DNA of 64,000 nt, taken from Trichaptum fuscoviolaceum. Its lineage: Eukaryota > Basidiomycota > Agaricomycetes > Hymenochaetales > Trichaptaceae. The position numbers and the translations under genes are program-made. The first letter of the stretch is position 1. Every line of letters starts with the position of its first letter. Where the stretch lies: positions 2,712,941 to 2,776,940 of the forward strand of contig CAJSYZ010000011.1 in assembly GCA_910574455.1 (NCBI GenBank), in the 5' to 3' direction. Under the pieces are notes generated by a model that saw only the letters and a list, made by a program, of their open reading frames with translations, did not search any database and was not told the origin of the DNA. Shown piece after piece: positions 43,061 through 55,579 of the stretch.

Positions 43061-44459
43061 ATGAGGTCTTTGTACTCTCTGGTGCTGTTGTCGCTGAATA
43101 TCGCATACGCCGCAGCCGCGGTTTCAATTTCTGCGACGACGAAGGCTTCGACCACTGCAGTTCCTACGTCGACCGTTCTATCGACCTCTACGTTCACAAC
43201 CTACACAAACACGACGTCAACCATAACAAGCACCAGCACTTTTACCAATTCGTCTAGTACAGCTTCGCCCACACAGACTTCCTCGCCCTCTGTCTACTGT
43301 GACCTTCCCGCACCAACATCCGGAACCCAGGTCAAGTTTGCGGGTATCAACATTGCTGGCATCGACTTTAGCATTGACGAGTATGGCAACTACGACCCGA
43401 CTCTGGCTATCCCGCCGTTGTCAGCGTACGGAGGGGCGGATGGCCTGGGCCAGATGCAGCACTTCGTCAAGGACGATAGGTTCAACATTTTCCGTTTACC
43501 AGTTACATGGCAGTTCCTCACGGGAGGTACCCCCGGAGGAGCATTCGACCCTACAAACTTCGCCGAGTACAACACCCTTGTCAAATCGTGCCTGAGCACC
43601 GGTGCTTATTGTATCATCGATCTACACAACTATGCATACTTCTATGGTGGTGTAAGTTGATTGAGCCTCTCCAGTGATAACCCTCTCTAATGACAATATA
43701 TAGATTGTTGGTCAAGGTGGTCCGACAGACGCCGACTTCGTTACGTTCTGGAAACAAATGGCTTCTACCTGGGCTGGCACTCCTCAAGTCATATTCGGCC
43801 TGTAAGCGAATTTTATTGTTCAATAATCTACAACTAACAATTGTAATATTAGGATGCATGCACCACATGATATCCCTAACCTCGCTGTCTGGGCGAACAC
43901 ACTTCAGCAAGCGGTGAAGATTATCCGCGCTGTTGGCGCCACAACGCAGTTCATCCTCCTCCCGGGAACAGACTTTGCTCACGCAGACACCTTCGTTTCG
44001 AGTGGCTCGGCGACAGCGCTTAGTGTGATATCCGACACATCAGGCGGCACCGATTTACTCCTCTTTGACGTGCAGAAGTTCCTCGACAAACCTAACAACG
44101 GCTCTTTACCCGAGTGTGTTGAAGACGGCATCTCCAGCGCGCTGTTCCCGCTCGCTCAGTGGTTGCGTTGCAACAAACGCCAGGCAATTATTACCGAGAC
44201 TGGCGGTGGAAATACCAAATCCTGCTTAACATACCTCTGCGCGGAAACTGCGTACATCAAAGCAAACAACGATGGTAAGTGATATCTCTTCATCTGTCAG
44301 AAAGTAACATTGAATGTGCATACCTTCATCTCAGTCTATCTTGGCTATCTCGGATGGGCCGCTGGAAACTACGATTCTACCTATGCGCTCAACGAAAGCC
44401 CGGTTTACTCAGGAGGATCATGGGTAGATCAACTGATTGTGCAGTGCTTGCTGAACTAA
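43061..44459 (+). CDS. Secreted GH5 subfamily-5-like endoglucanase with altered catalytic residues
   Basis: Exons 43061-43651, 43704-43801, 43853-44275 and 44336-44459 give 411 residues. The N-terminal 20 residues are a signal peptide, followed by a Ser/Thr-rich linker (about 20-75) but no CBM1 cellulose-binding module. The GH5 domain follows (GINIAGIDF, FRLPVTWQFL, CIIDLHNYAYFYGG with conserved His189, GQGGPT, ITETGGGN with the nucleophile Glu345, YLGYLGWAAG). In cellulases of this subfamily the acid/base Glu lies in a MNEPHD motif; here residues 231-236 read MHAPHD, so Asn and Glu are His and Ala. The conserved His of DVHKYLD is Gln304 (DVQKFLD). Introns are clean and the frame is intact, so this is a translated but probably non-hydrolytic paralogue, possibly a glucan-binding or scaffold protein, rather than ordinary decay. 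It is convergent with RIT1, 145 bp between stops. Confidence 0.88.
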
Positions 44460-44604
44460 ATCCGGGAAATTGTCAATACTCCCCTCTGAATTTGGGGGAT
44501 CATATGAATTGAATTTCTAGTAGGGTCATTAGCAACTAAACGTCATCTGTTTGAGTCGGGGTGATAAGATCCTTACTTTGTCGTCGTTTGAATAGTAAAT
44601 TGTC

Positions 44605-46523
44605 TCAAGACTTGTATGGGGAAGACATGAAGAACTCATTCACTCGCTTCAAGGTGGCCCTTGAGGGGTTTGCATCAGACTTGCTTGCTATGATCCATTG
44701 CAGCCTTGTCCGCAAAGTATCTTTATTGACTGCATACCGAACCGGCGGCAGATGTGAGCGTAGCGAAAAAGCGAACATCAGCAAAACTTACCAATAAAGC
44801 TATTCAGCGATCGCCTTTCTGTTTCAAGTTTCCCGTCGTCGTCAAAGAACACTTGTAGAATCGCCACCGCGAGGCCAACACTGAGGTCCTTCCCTGTTTC
44901 ACAACCAACACAAACTTGCCGTCCACTTTGAAGATGCCGCTTAGCGAAGTCCAGGCAATGCGATAAATTTGTTTTGAATGCGCGTTCGGCTGCTTTCTTA
45001 TCCGTTGGGATGTAAATGAGGAAGAAGTCAGTGTTTGTTTGTGGGATGTCGGAGGGGTTCTGCGAACTACCGGCCCGTAGGACGATACACGGGAATGATG
45101 GGTGACCCTTGCCCTCGAGGATATGTGTCGGTATGTCAGCCAAACAGCACAAAGATATTCTGTTGTCTACTGGCTTGACACCAGTAGGTGGGTTCACCCA
45201 TTCACCACCAGTTGCAGAGGTATTGGCTTTGGCCTCTGAGACGATACGATCGATTACATTTGACGTCTCGTCTTGATTGACAGACAATAGTTCATCCTTG
45301 TGTTCCCAGAAGAGCGCCGGTATAAGACCCTGGAATTGATCATCTTTTAACATTCTTATACAGCAGAGAGAAGATAAATTGCGCCTTACGGAGCTCCAAT
45401 ATTCATGATCGTCACCAGATCCCTGAACATAAGAATATCCTTCTCGACGCCGATCAAGCCCCTCTTCAAGTAGTTTTGACGCTGATATGCATATAACGGG
45501 ATAGAAGGGGAGTTCCTCGTTGAGCTCCGGGAAAGATGTTGATGCAGGTGTGATCCATATGGGGCGCAGAGGTTTAGACAAAAACGGCAGAACATAGGTA
45601 GAGTCCTTGTATAGATGTTAACTGAAAGTTGTCCCTTGAGTCAAACTCCAAACGAAGCTACGACTTACAGCTAGCGCCGTCGCCCAGGCATCGAGTCTTT
45701 CCTCAATCTGACTATGCTCCTGCTTGCTTACGCTTTGCGGGGCAGTGTAAAGCGTAGCGTCCCAATTATCATTGACGGCAGGAGCGTGCGCTTTCGTTTT
45801 GAGAGCTCGATTTATAACTGCACACCAGATAGGGACTGTCTTGGAGAAGGAATCAGGCATGCGTTTCCCAGCTCGGGTAGAGTCTACAAGCATGACTCTA
45901 ACCAAGGAGGTTTTAGAGAGTAGAAATGAAAAAAATGGTTATTAAGAAACCGAACGATATTTATCAGTAGTTTGCTTGATACCGACTTACCCAGAGTGAG
46001 CCTCGATCAACGGCAAGACGTGCAGATTCGGACGGCGAAGATTGAAGCTCCAACCATTATAATGCCCGTCACTCGATTTAAAGTACGCAGTTGACTTGCT
46101 GGCCTATGGATTAGGATTCATGTTAAAGCCAAGTATTTTCAAGTGAACGTATCGCGCAAATGCAGTACTCACGTACGACGGGTCTGCATACCAGGCACCG
46201 CATCTTAAGTTAGCTAGAGGAGAGGGGGTGTAAGTACAAATATGCATGCAGAGAGAATAAGGCCTGAAAGAGGACTACTAGCCTAGCAACGGATATCCCC
46301 GAGAGCTATAATGTTCGTAAACAACGCGGACGAAATTTGCATCCTCAACAATCGAACGCAATCGGTTATACGGATCCACGCTAGATTTGCGGATCTGAGT
46401 AAAAGCGTTATGCTCTAGAGTTTTGCGTTCCAGATTTAAAAGTGCAGATGAGTCCTCATGAGAGTCTTGAACGATTGACAGAGCAGAGGGAATTGAAGGT
46501 TTCTTTATACAGCACGAATCCAT
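44605..46523 (-). CDS. RIT1: Initiator tRNA 2'-O-ribosylphosphate transferase (Rit1)
   Basis: Seven exons on the minus strand (46523-46283, 46213-46173, 46103-45991, 45897-45669, 45605-45390, 45329-44792 and 44729-44605) sum to 501 codons. Family motifs run in order: YNRLRSIVED near the N-terminus, NLRCGAWYADPS, YFKSSDGHYNGWSFNLRRPNLHVLP, VMLVDSTRAGKRMPDSFSKTVPIWCAVINR, KPLRPIWITP, SGDDHEYW, and the C-terminal phosphatase-like loop CVGCETGKDLSVGLAVAIL with KRVNEFF at the end. The enzyme adds phosphoribose to A64 of cytosolic initiator Met-tRNA, keeping it out of elongation. The 60-bp intron at 45330-45389 is a multiple of three and open, so a naive ORF call would retain it. The first intron appears to use a GC donor. 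Length (500 residues) fits the family. Confidence 0.92.
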
Positions 46524-47480
46524 GACAGGAAGAAGACTTTTAGCGGATGCAGATGCGAGCCCTAGATGCGGTTGTCAGAAATAAGCTGATAGAAAGGCCT
46601 TGCGAAGAGGCGGTTGGATAGAATGAACGTCAGATAGCCGTAGTCGTCGAAGTAGAAAGTGACCATTTGAATCCGATGGATTTCACCAAAAAATTGAAAC
46701 ACCGACGCCTCCTCCGAGTCTTACATAACTTGAATACTACTAATGTACACTGCCAGTGGCCGGGCAGGCATCTGTCGGAGGGTCCTTTTCAAACATTCAA
46801 TTTGTTTGACATAGAGACGCTCCTCAATAATTGACGAGTGTGTCGCACTTCATGCCGGTATTCTAGCAACTTGTAAGGGCTACTAAGCAGTCCGAGTCTA
46901 AGGCAGAGAAGACTTCTTCCGTCCGTGATTGATCGTCCGTGATGGAGGCTAGCCTGAGGTCGATAGATGACTCACGACGTGAACTTGAATGTCAGAAATA
47001 TCATCTCGTCTTAAGCTCGATTGGATCAAAGGGTTTAGCGGCCTTTTAGCAGCTTTGACTATCCGCACTGCTATACCTGTAGTCAACAGGTTCGGAGTAG
47101 AGTACAAAAGTACATTATCGCATGCACAATGACTCGGACCGTGAAGTAATGAACACCACTTCCAGTGACGTGCGTGTGATGGAGAAAAGGACTACGCGGC
47201 CCAACAGACGACCGTTTATAGGATTGATTACTCTTTTGCTGCCCTGTTTTCTTGATACTGTTGCATCAGAATCACAGTCAAGCACGAGCCGGGGTGACCA
47301 GGTGGTGATATCGCAAGTGCACACAGGAGAGGAGACTGTAAACGGAAGCTTTCGCCGGAGTTCAGGGGTTGGTCTGATAACGGTTGACTCCGCCACACAT
47401 AAATAAGCGCAAACAGACTGCGCTATGGCTATAACAGGCCGCGCGTACCGTTCAACACGCATCCACCGACGTCGACGACG
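46524..47480. promoter_or_regulatory. Divergent promoter region of RIT1 and the subtilase gene
   Basis: About 950 bp without a gene. A small word cluster (ACACTGCCAGTGGC) is at 46745-46765. A TATA-like ATAAATAAG at 47399-47407 lies about 75 bp before the protease ATG. The ORF at 47122-47406 has no support. Confidence 0.45.
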
Positions 47481-49102
47481 ATGATCACGATGTCCCCAAC
47501 GTTCTACTCATTAGCGCTGCTCGTCGGCGCGTCTTTCTCGCTCGCTTCACCACTGTCAACCAACCCTGACGTCCCCAGACAGCGATACCCTCCTTCGTTC
47601 AATATCGCACCCCTGAACGTCCCTCAGGTAGCCCCGCACGACCTCCTTAATGACTCTTACATCGTAATGTTCAAAGAGGGCGTTCAACCCTCTGTCTTCG
47701 CGTCGCATTTCAACTTCCTTGAGTACGCGAACGAGGCGAACTCTCTTCAAGGCGCCGAGGACGGCCTTGCGCATGTGTACGACAGCCATGTTGCGAAAGG
47801 CTATGCAGGCAAATTCTCAAAGAGTGTCGTTGAGATGATTCGCCGTCAGCCTGAGGTTGACTACGTTGAGCATGATCAGATGGTGTATGCACTTGAAACA
47901 CAGAAAGGCGCGCCTTGGGTATGTTGATTCGTTGCAATGCTATCGGCAGATTCTCACACGACATGTCAATTCAGGGTCTTGCGCGTATCTCGCATCGCTC
48001 AAAGCTGTCTTTCGCAACCTTCACTCGTTACGAATACGCTAAGAACGGCGGCGAGGGTGTTATGGCGTACGTGATCGATACTGGTGTGTACATCGACCAC
48101 GAGGAATTCGAAGGCCGCGCTACGTGGGGTAAGACTATCCCGAAGAACGACCTGGATATCGATGGCAATGGTCACGGTACTCACTGCGCGGGTACCATTG
48201 CTTCTCGTCGCTTCGGTGTTGCAAAGGCTGCAAACATCACTGCCGTTAAGGTCCTTGGCACGAACGGTTCCGGTACAATGAGCGACGTAGTTGCGGGTGT
48301 TGACTGGGCGGCTACGGATGCGAAGCGCCTCGCTAAGGAAGCCGCAGCTGAACTTAAGGCAACTGGCAAGACGAAGCATAAGGGTTCAGTTGCCAACATG
48401 TCCCTTGGCGGTGGAAAGTCCCAGGCACTCGATGACATTGTCAACCGTGCTGTGAAGTCTGGTCTTCACTTTGCAGTCGCTGCCGGTAACGACAACCGTG
48501 ATGCTTGCGATTACTCACCAGCTGGCGCTGAATATGCCGTCACCGTTGGTGCCAGTACTTTGGGAGATGAACGCGCGTACTTCAGCAACTATGGCAAATG
48601 TGTCGATGTCTTTGCCCCCGGTCTTAACATCCTCTCGACCTGGAACTCCGGCCCGAACGCAGTAAACACCATTTCTGGGACGAGCATGGCTTCGCCTCAC
48701 ACAGCCGGTCTCCTTGCGTACCTTCTTTCCATCTACCCGCATGCAACTTTCGATCCGGCGTTCGGTAATGACCTCCTGCCACCCACCCTCGAAATTTCTG
48801 CAACACACGTTGAGTCTGTCTTCGCATCTGCGTATTCCGCAGCATACGATGTGCTCCCGAGCTTCTTGACCCGTGTGTTGCCTTCGCCAGCGATCTTCGA
48901 GTCCCAAGAAGAGTCTGTTGCGCCCATTCCTTCGATTCTGACCCCGGCGAAGCTCAAGAAGGCTCTGATTGCTCTCGCTTCAGAAGACAGACTCGTCGGC
49001 CAGGACCTTCCGTCGGGGACTCCCAACCTGTTGATTTTCAACAACGCGACGGATGCATCTGGCAAGAGCTGGCTCGATGACGAATTCTGGGCCAACCTAT
49101 GA
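47481..49102 (+). CDS. Secreted subtilisin-like serine protease (S8A, proteinase-K type)
   Basis: Exons 47481-47918 and 47975-49102 (56-bp intron) give 521 residues. A signal peptide (about 1-22) is followed by an I9 propeptide (SYIVMFKEGV to VDYVEHDQMVYA) and the mature domain from about 147. The triad is Asp181 in VIDTGV, His213 in NGHGTHCAGT and Ser383 in SGTSMASPHTAG; the oxyanion Asn is in AAGNDN. After the Ser motif there is a roughly 60-residue insertion (about 400-460) before the final helix, which is common in basidiomycete relatives. It should be an extracellular or vacuolar endopeptidase activated by propeptide removal. The first ATG is used; the second Met at codon 4 is an alternative. 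Without removal of the intron the frame runs to a TGA just inside it. Confidence 0.95.
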
Positions 49103-49611
49103 GTAACGGAGCTGTCTTCGACGACTCATGTCGTTTTTCTTGACCCATCCAATATTCCACATTGTCGTCATTGTAACAATAGCTGCTCCTGAATTTGCAT
49201 AGACTATATATGCACGCAATAAACATATTTGAATCAGAAACTATTTCCTTGATTGTTATGAAATGAGTATTTTAATGGATGAGTCATTTGCTTATGTCTG
49301 TTTGGTCAATAATCTTTAAATCGTGTTACTGTAAGGTATCTAGTACCTCTGTCAATCAGGACTTAGGCATCACCAAGCATTTTCAGCTTTCAGGCTTCAG
49401 GTCAACTAATGTTTCTTATATACATCTTCTGGCCAGAAGTCTCTTAGCAGAATCTCAGCAAGAAAAGACAAACCGGATTGCTGTGTTCTTGTAAACTTGG
49501 GCTTGTCACCGTACCCAGTGCTTCTTTCTTGATCCTGCTTGCTGAACTTGGTTGAACTGATCTTGACCGCTGGACTACGACGCTCAGAAAAAGAGATAGT
49601 AGATCATCTTA

Positions 49612-52600
49612 ATGTCTTCAAGCACTCTCATCTCAATAGGGGAAACTGATGTCAGTATCTTGCAGTTTTGTCTCCATCACGGGCTGACACTAAATTTGGA
49701 TGTTCATCTCGCTTAGGCACTCTATAGCAAAGCTGCTCGATCAGAGCTTGAGCACTCATACGATGACGCTTTTGCACTCTACCTACGCTCTGCGCAATCA
49801 TATCTACACTGGGCGAAGAACGATTCGAATTCGAGGACGAGGGAGCGATGCAAACAAGAAGCGAAAAAGTGTCTCGATCGAGCGGAGTTGATTAAAAAAT
49901 CGAAGAAAGAACTTAAGCCCTTGGTTAAGGATCCGTTCTCTCAAGGTAAACCATCTCAATTGCGCTACAACCTTCCTAAACTTACTATCTATTGTTTTCT
50001 TTCTGGCCCCAATCAATATAGAAGAGCAACTTTTTGCGCTGAGCAAGTCCGAAAAGATACATGGTGTGCGATATCGTAGGTGGGACTATGGTCTCGAAGC
50101 TATCTCGGATGAATCGGCGTAAGAATATCCTATGCTATGCGATATGACTGTGTCTAATTTGTTCCTTGTTCTACTTATCTAGTTACGATCAGCCGCCGCT
50201 TGGAAAGACGCTTTCAGACATAGGACCTATTTGGCGACGACCACGGGAGGTTTATGCTGAGTCAAGAATCATGATGGCCTCGCCCTCGCTCGAGCCACAT
50301 CATATCGTTCAAAACATAGTAACAGACTGTTCAGTCTGCAGTTCAATAGCAGTGTGTCTCCGACATCACCGTTTGTTCAGCTCAAAGGTCTGTGTACTGA
50401 GATAACTCAACTGTTGGAGTAGCTCAACGTCATTTAGTTAGGACTTTCTTGTGTATATCCACAATCATCTGAAGGACTTCCGCGAGTGTCTGAGAGCGGG
50501 AGATATAGCTTAAGGCTATACATTAACGGCATGCATCGCAAAGTGTGTCTAACCTATTAGTCAACGAGATTCCATATCTGATCTGGCTTCATGGTTCAGC
50601 TCTGTCAGTCGTAGATACGGAAATTCTGCAGGTCCGCTCTGATATTCTGATCCCCTGTAGCCATAGACGATCTACTACCTTTTCATCAAGACGGCAGACC
50701 GATGTCTGTCTCCACATTTCCCAATTATGACCTCTGGCCGAGCATAATCGAGAAAGCTGTGAGTGTTTGTCCTGTTTGCAGTATTCTTTTTCTGACAAAA
50801 GATAGTATATGAAACTTATGGGTGGATATGACTTTCCTGGATCGTGCGTACGCGAACTCCGCTTGCACTATATACAGCGAATATTTATTCTATTTTCTTA
50901 GAAATTCGAGCACAGATATACAGTCAGTGAATGCTTTCTGAACGGTCCGGCGTGCTGATCAGTATCATAGGATATTAACAGGCTGGATCCCGGAGCATGT
51001 TGAAATTAAAAGGTGGGTAAACACGAATAGCTTTTACAGTGTTCGGGAATTTTTATTCATCTGATCATAGTGCATCGTTTGAGAGCGAGAAACTGTGGAT
51101 GCGAATCAGCAAGAGTCATAAACTAGGCAAGCAGAGTTGCTGTCATATCCTTCAGAGATGATCCTGAGGAAATGGCAGGTCTGTGTATGATGACCGTTGG
51201 TACTGGCCGCCGGGACGCTGCTCTTTTGAGATTGGGGGATGTCCAGTTACTCCCGACTCACTCCTACGCTGTTCTTGGTACGCATTATTTATTGACGAAT
51301 TAACTACACATATATTTACATTGTTGCGCTAGATATCCGAGAGGAGGGCGAGGATCGATTGGTTACTGTGTTGAACCCATGGGACGGAAACTATGGATCT
51401 TTCTCTAATGAGCTGCACGAACAGGTCGAGAAGTTGACTATTCAAAAGCAGCGCGGTAGGGTTTATTTGATGGATAACGAATGACGGCTATACTAACATT
51501 GAGTACCAGACCTTTTTGAAGTCAGTTGGCAGGACCTTTGCCTTGCGTTCGATGGACTGTATCTGAGCTGGAATCCAGAAATATTCCGCCGAAACATAGA
51601 ATTCCATGGGTATGATTTACTACATCCAAATCTTCTTCCCTCAGTCTAATCATCGGATCTTCTGTAGAATATGGAAGGGCAAAGCGGATGGGAATATTTC
51701 ACATTGTAAGCATCTTACGACATGCAATGCCCATTATTGTTTGATAGAGATATTATAGGCATTCATTACCACTTGAATGTTGACATTGGATCTACGAAGC
51801 CAGGCAACGAAATTTGGGTTCTATTAAACCGTCATTTTGTTGACAAGAACCGCACGGACGAGTATATATCTATCCATGCACAAGAGGATGACGTATCTCA
51901 CGATTTCGACAATCCAGCCACTAGAGAATATTCGCTGAAGGTACTTAATTTCCTAGGTTCTCTTAGATTGTGCGATTCTCACATGGCTTAGGGCTCTTAT
52001 ACGAGTAGTACACACACTCTAGTGAGTAGGGAATAAATTAAGTATATGATGACATCCTTCAAGCTACTAATAGCACCTTGCAGACTCGGGTAATTCTACA
52101 CAATCACATCAATAGAATCTCTATCGTCGCGTCGTACGACGGAGATTATGAGGACGTTCCGTTCACCCTACAAGTTTATTCACACGATGAGGTGAACTGG
52201 GTGACTGCACCTAGCCGACCGCTGTACTCTCAAAATGTAAGATTATAGCACCCCGATTAGCATGCTTCAAGATAACTCTACTAATATGTCTATATGCAGA
52301 TTGAGGCAACATTTACAACCAAGAACGCCGGGGGGAACAGTTTATATCCCATGTTCATGAACAATCCACAATACCTTTTGCGTATACCTCCTCACAGTGT
52401 TTCCAGAACCGCAAAAGTGGCACCAGAAACTATGGTCCGAGCTATTGTGGAAGGGTCAAGAAGCATGCCCTTGAATGTGATGCTCATATGGAGCAACGGA
52501 GAAAGAGCTATGCAGTACGTTGATCATCTATCATCTGTTGAAATGAGCGATTGAAGAAACTTGTTCAGGCTCAAGTCCGGCGATGTCATTGCTACTTCCG

Positions 52601-53325
52601 GAACCTACAGCTATGGGATAGCGCAGTTCTCTACTTCTCTGAAGCGTGTGTTTACGGTTTCGAACTTCTGAAATCGAATTGCTGATGAGACAGAGTAGCT
52701 GGCTCGTATTGCATCATCGTATCGGCTTACGAACCTCGACATCGGGGCGCTTTCAATCTGCGGATAGAAAGCACAACTCGTGTAGATATAGAGCCCATTC
52801 CAGCGGAAGGAGCTGGCATGTTCTGCAAAGCAATTAAGGATGCATGGTAAGCGCTTGTACTGTTACTATGTTACTCCATTCTGAAGTGCCGCCTGTACTG
52901 CAGGAGATCAGGTTCGGCGGGTGGTAGTCCGAGCTTCGGCAATTACCACACGAACCCCACATTCAGGCTGGATTTGCGTTCGGCAACATCTATAAAGTCA
53001 ACCTAATTTCTCTCATCATTATTACACTGCTAACTTAACATTTTTTTTACCTAGAATTCGGGTACAGTTGCTGAAGCCATCTCCCACGATTGCGCTGAAT
53101 GTCACAGTCTTCGCCGCACAAGACGGAAGGAATCTAGGGCGACAAATAACAACATCCGGACCTTACACGGATAACATTTCTGGAGCAGTGACCCCTCAAG
53201 TTAACATCGCCCCTGGAAAATACCTCGTCATTGCTTCCACTTATGACCCGGGAATCTTTTCGGAATTTCAGCTCCTAGTCTACACTAAAGCAGCTGATGC
53301 AGTTCTTAAGAGGTTGGAGCAATGA
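49612..53325 (+). CDS. palB: Calpain-like cysteine protease PalB/Rim13 (calpain-7 type)
   Basis: Twenty-one exons join to 817 codons: 49612-49650, 49717-49945, 50022-50118, 50183-50387, 50438-50546, 50661-50758, 50806-50843, 50902-50922, 50971-51012, 51071-51135, 51179-51277, 51333-51455, 51510-51609, 51668-51705, 51759-51940, 52084-52236, 52300-52514, 52569-52649, 52694-52846, 52904-52996 and 53055-53325. Domains: an MIT microtubule-interacting region (about 13-90, ALYSKAARSELEHSYDDAF), a calpain core with Cys in TDCSVCSSI, IDDLLP, YMKLMGGYDFPGSNSSTD, GWIPEHVEI, His in LLPTHSYAV and Asn in LNPWDG, then two beta-sandwich domains (VAGSYCIIVSAY, PGKYLVIASTYDPG). The family cleaves the zinc-finger factor PacC/Rim101 on ESCRT-III at endosomes during alkaline-pH signalling. 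All catalytic residues are present. Start and some donors (for example at 52649) are best guesses. It lies 509 bp downstream of the subtilase on the same strand. Confidence 0.9.
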
Positions 53326-55579
53326 AGACCACAATGACCCATCTCCGCAAGACCCATCTGACCAATACATTATTCGTCATAAATCCTTACGTCCTCACTT
53401 AATCGCTAAATTAAGTTCCGGTTCTCACAGTAAAGAGCCTGAGTATTATCTGGAATTCGGCATTGATTTTAACTTGAGTGCAAACCATGTAGACTCGCAA
53501 ACCAGCATGCAATTGGTTTACGAGACTCATGAGCGAGAGCATTTGGAGCGGAAGTGTATCACACCCAAACAATGCGAGCACCCTGCCAGTCCCCTTCCAC
53601 TGGGTGTATCGAGAAGTTCATTTAAAGTGTTAGCATTATCCAACAAATCTCCGTAACTACTTCACTAGAAATAAAGTGTTTAAGGAGATTGTGCAGCAAG
53701 ACAGTGTTGTTCAAGTTTCGGGAAACTCTGGCAAAGCACTACTGCATATTGTACTTGAACACATTGCAGACAATCTACTAAAGCTTACTGTTCGAGCAAT
53801 GTTATACCGCACAATCGTTCTTCTTGTGTAGTTTACCACCCTCGAATTCACGTCCCGGAGGTGGATATGCTCCGTAGAGTGCTTCCAAATTACCCGATTC
53901 TCTGGTTCTCACATATACATGTATGTCGCGGATGCACATATAATCATAGGTTAGTCGATTGGCGAGGGGAGAGCTCAGCAGCGATACGGAAGGCGCCGAA
54001 GATAAGTCCGGATGGTGAGTGAGATTTAAACTACTCCAGGTGACAAAGAATGATGGATCAATGGAAGTGCAAGCTGAGGCGTCGACAGACAGATGCATTC
54101 CTGCATATCCATAAGATGTTCATTGTCGATAAGAGCGGCGGCCAGTTGTAGGTAACCTGTAAGATACGCCGTCCACCACTGGCAGGGTAGAAAGACGAAT
54201 CAAAGGTGTAAGCCTGCAGACATGCGTTTTCGTTGGAGCTACTGTAGAATTGTGGCCTATCTCCTCAATCTAGTTTCCTCGGACGGATCTAACGGTCTCG
54301 TACTTGATTCGCCGGGTTGAGTGCGATGTCTGACAAATTATTAGTACGGTTGAAAGAATGGAGCGAGACCCCGACGAACACCTCCACGGAGCAAGGTCAG
54401 ATAAGACAAAATAAAAATAAAAAAAGAAGAACATTATGTCTCAGATTGGATACATCTGAGCTTTTCCGTGCTGTACATGTATACCTTACCCATATATCGC
54501 CGGAAGATAAGGGATGGGATGGGCCAATTTCATACCATGCGGTGAAGATACGACGTCAGTTCAAACTTCGCGACCTCTCCGCGAACTGTGTGAGAGATTG
54601 ATTTCCACCAGAAGCTAGACCGTTGGTCGAAAAATGTCTGAAGGTAGACTTATCTTATCGGTCTCCCCTATAAACCTTCGCGGCTTTCGAATAATGGCGG
54701 AAACGTCCGAGTATGAAAAAAAAACCTGATCCATCCCGGGGAATGTCTTGTCTCAGAAAAGACGGGACTGAGTTGTTCTGTAGCTCAACGACATTCGTTA
54801 TGAAGGACTTTGACCTTCCAAGACAGCACAAACACTCACGGTCACCATAATGGCTGAGCCCGACTTCTAGAACTCTTCGAAGAGAAGCGGCAGCTTCCTG
54901 GCACTCTCATTATCACTGCATTGACATCCTTCACTCGCCATTCCGCTTGGTGAATATTTTTATCAGCCAAGCTCCGTCCGGACTTCGGAGGTACCAGTAG
55001 AATGGCAACGACGCATCATCATAGCCTTCCTAAGATCTCCGTGTACCGCAAAGATACCGAAGCATTACAACCCTGAATGACAAGGCTGGACCCACATAAG
55101 CGAGCTCCAGTGGCATGAAAGCAGGTCGTCTCACAGTAGCGGACTGTAGCGGATCCCGCGCTATAGGATGAAGGGAAGTGTCCGTTTAACGTTAGGTTCA
55201 GAAAATCGAGAGCGACTTCCGTTAGATGGTGAGGTTGAAGGTAAGCATTGCCTGGAAAGCGAGAAAGCGGGAACGCCATAATAAAAAAGGGCGATATTGC
55301 CTTCAAAAGAAACAGAGTTATGCTCAGCTCATTTGACCATGCCATACAGAAATTTGAGCAGAGGGCCCAGTTGTTTACTTTTCGCACACCGGATCTCCAC
55401 AAAGCGACGTGTTCCGGTAGTAACTCAGAAGAATTCGGTATGCTGAAAGTTGATAGAAGGGACTGAATTGATATATTATGGAAATAAAGCTAGCCTCTGT
55501 AATAGCTCAGTTTGTTGGCAAGATGCGACGAGGAGAAAAACTCACAATCTATACTAAACATACAATCAACGTACAACTC
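53326..55579. other. Spacer with unconfirmed ORFs
   Basis: No recognised gene. Protein-like but unassigned ORFs are 53802-54098 (minus, ending EFEGGKLHKKNDCAV), 54317-54601 (plus) and 55019-55402 (minus). They could be exons of one undetected minus-strand gene, but I could not link them by splice sites. Confidence 0.3.

Noticed and set aside
47122..47406. 94-codon ORF upstream of the subtilase
   Set aside because: It lies in the promoter region and overlaps the TATA-like element; no splice or domain evidence.
53297..53656. 119-codon plus-strand ORF overlapping the end of PalB
   Set aside because: It starts inside the last PalB exon in another frame and has no recognisable motif or independent promoter.
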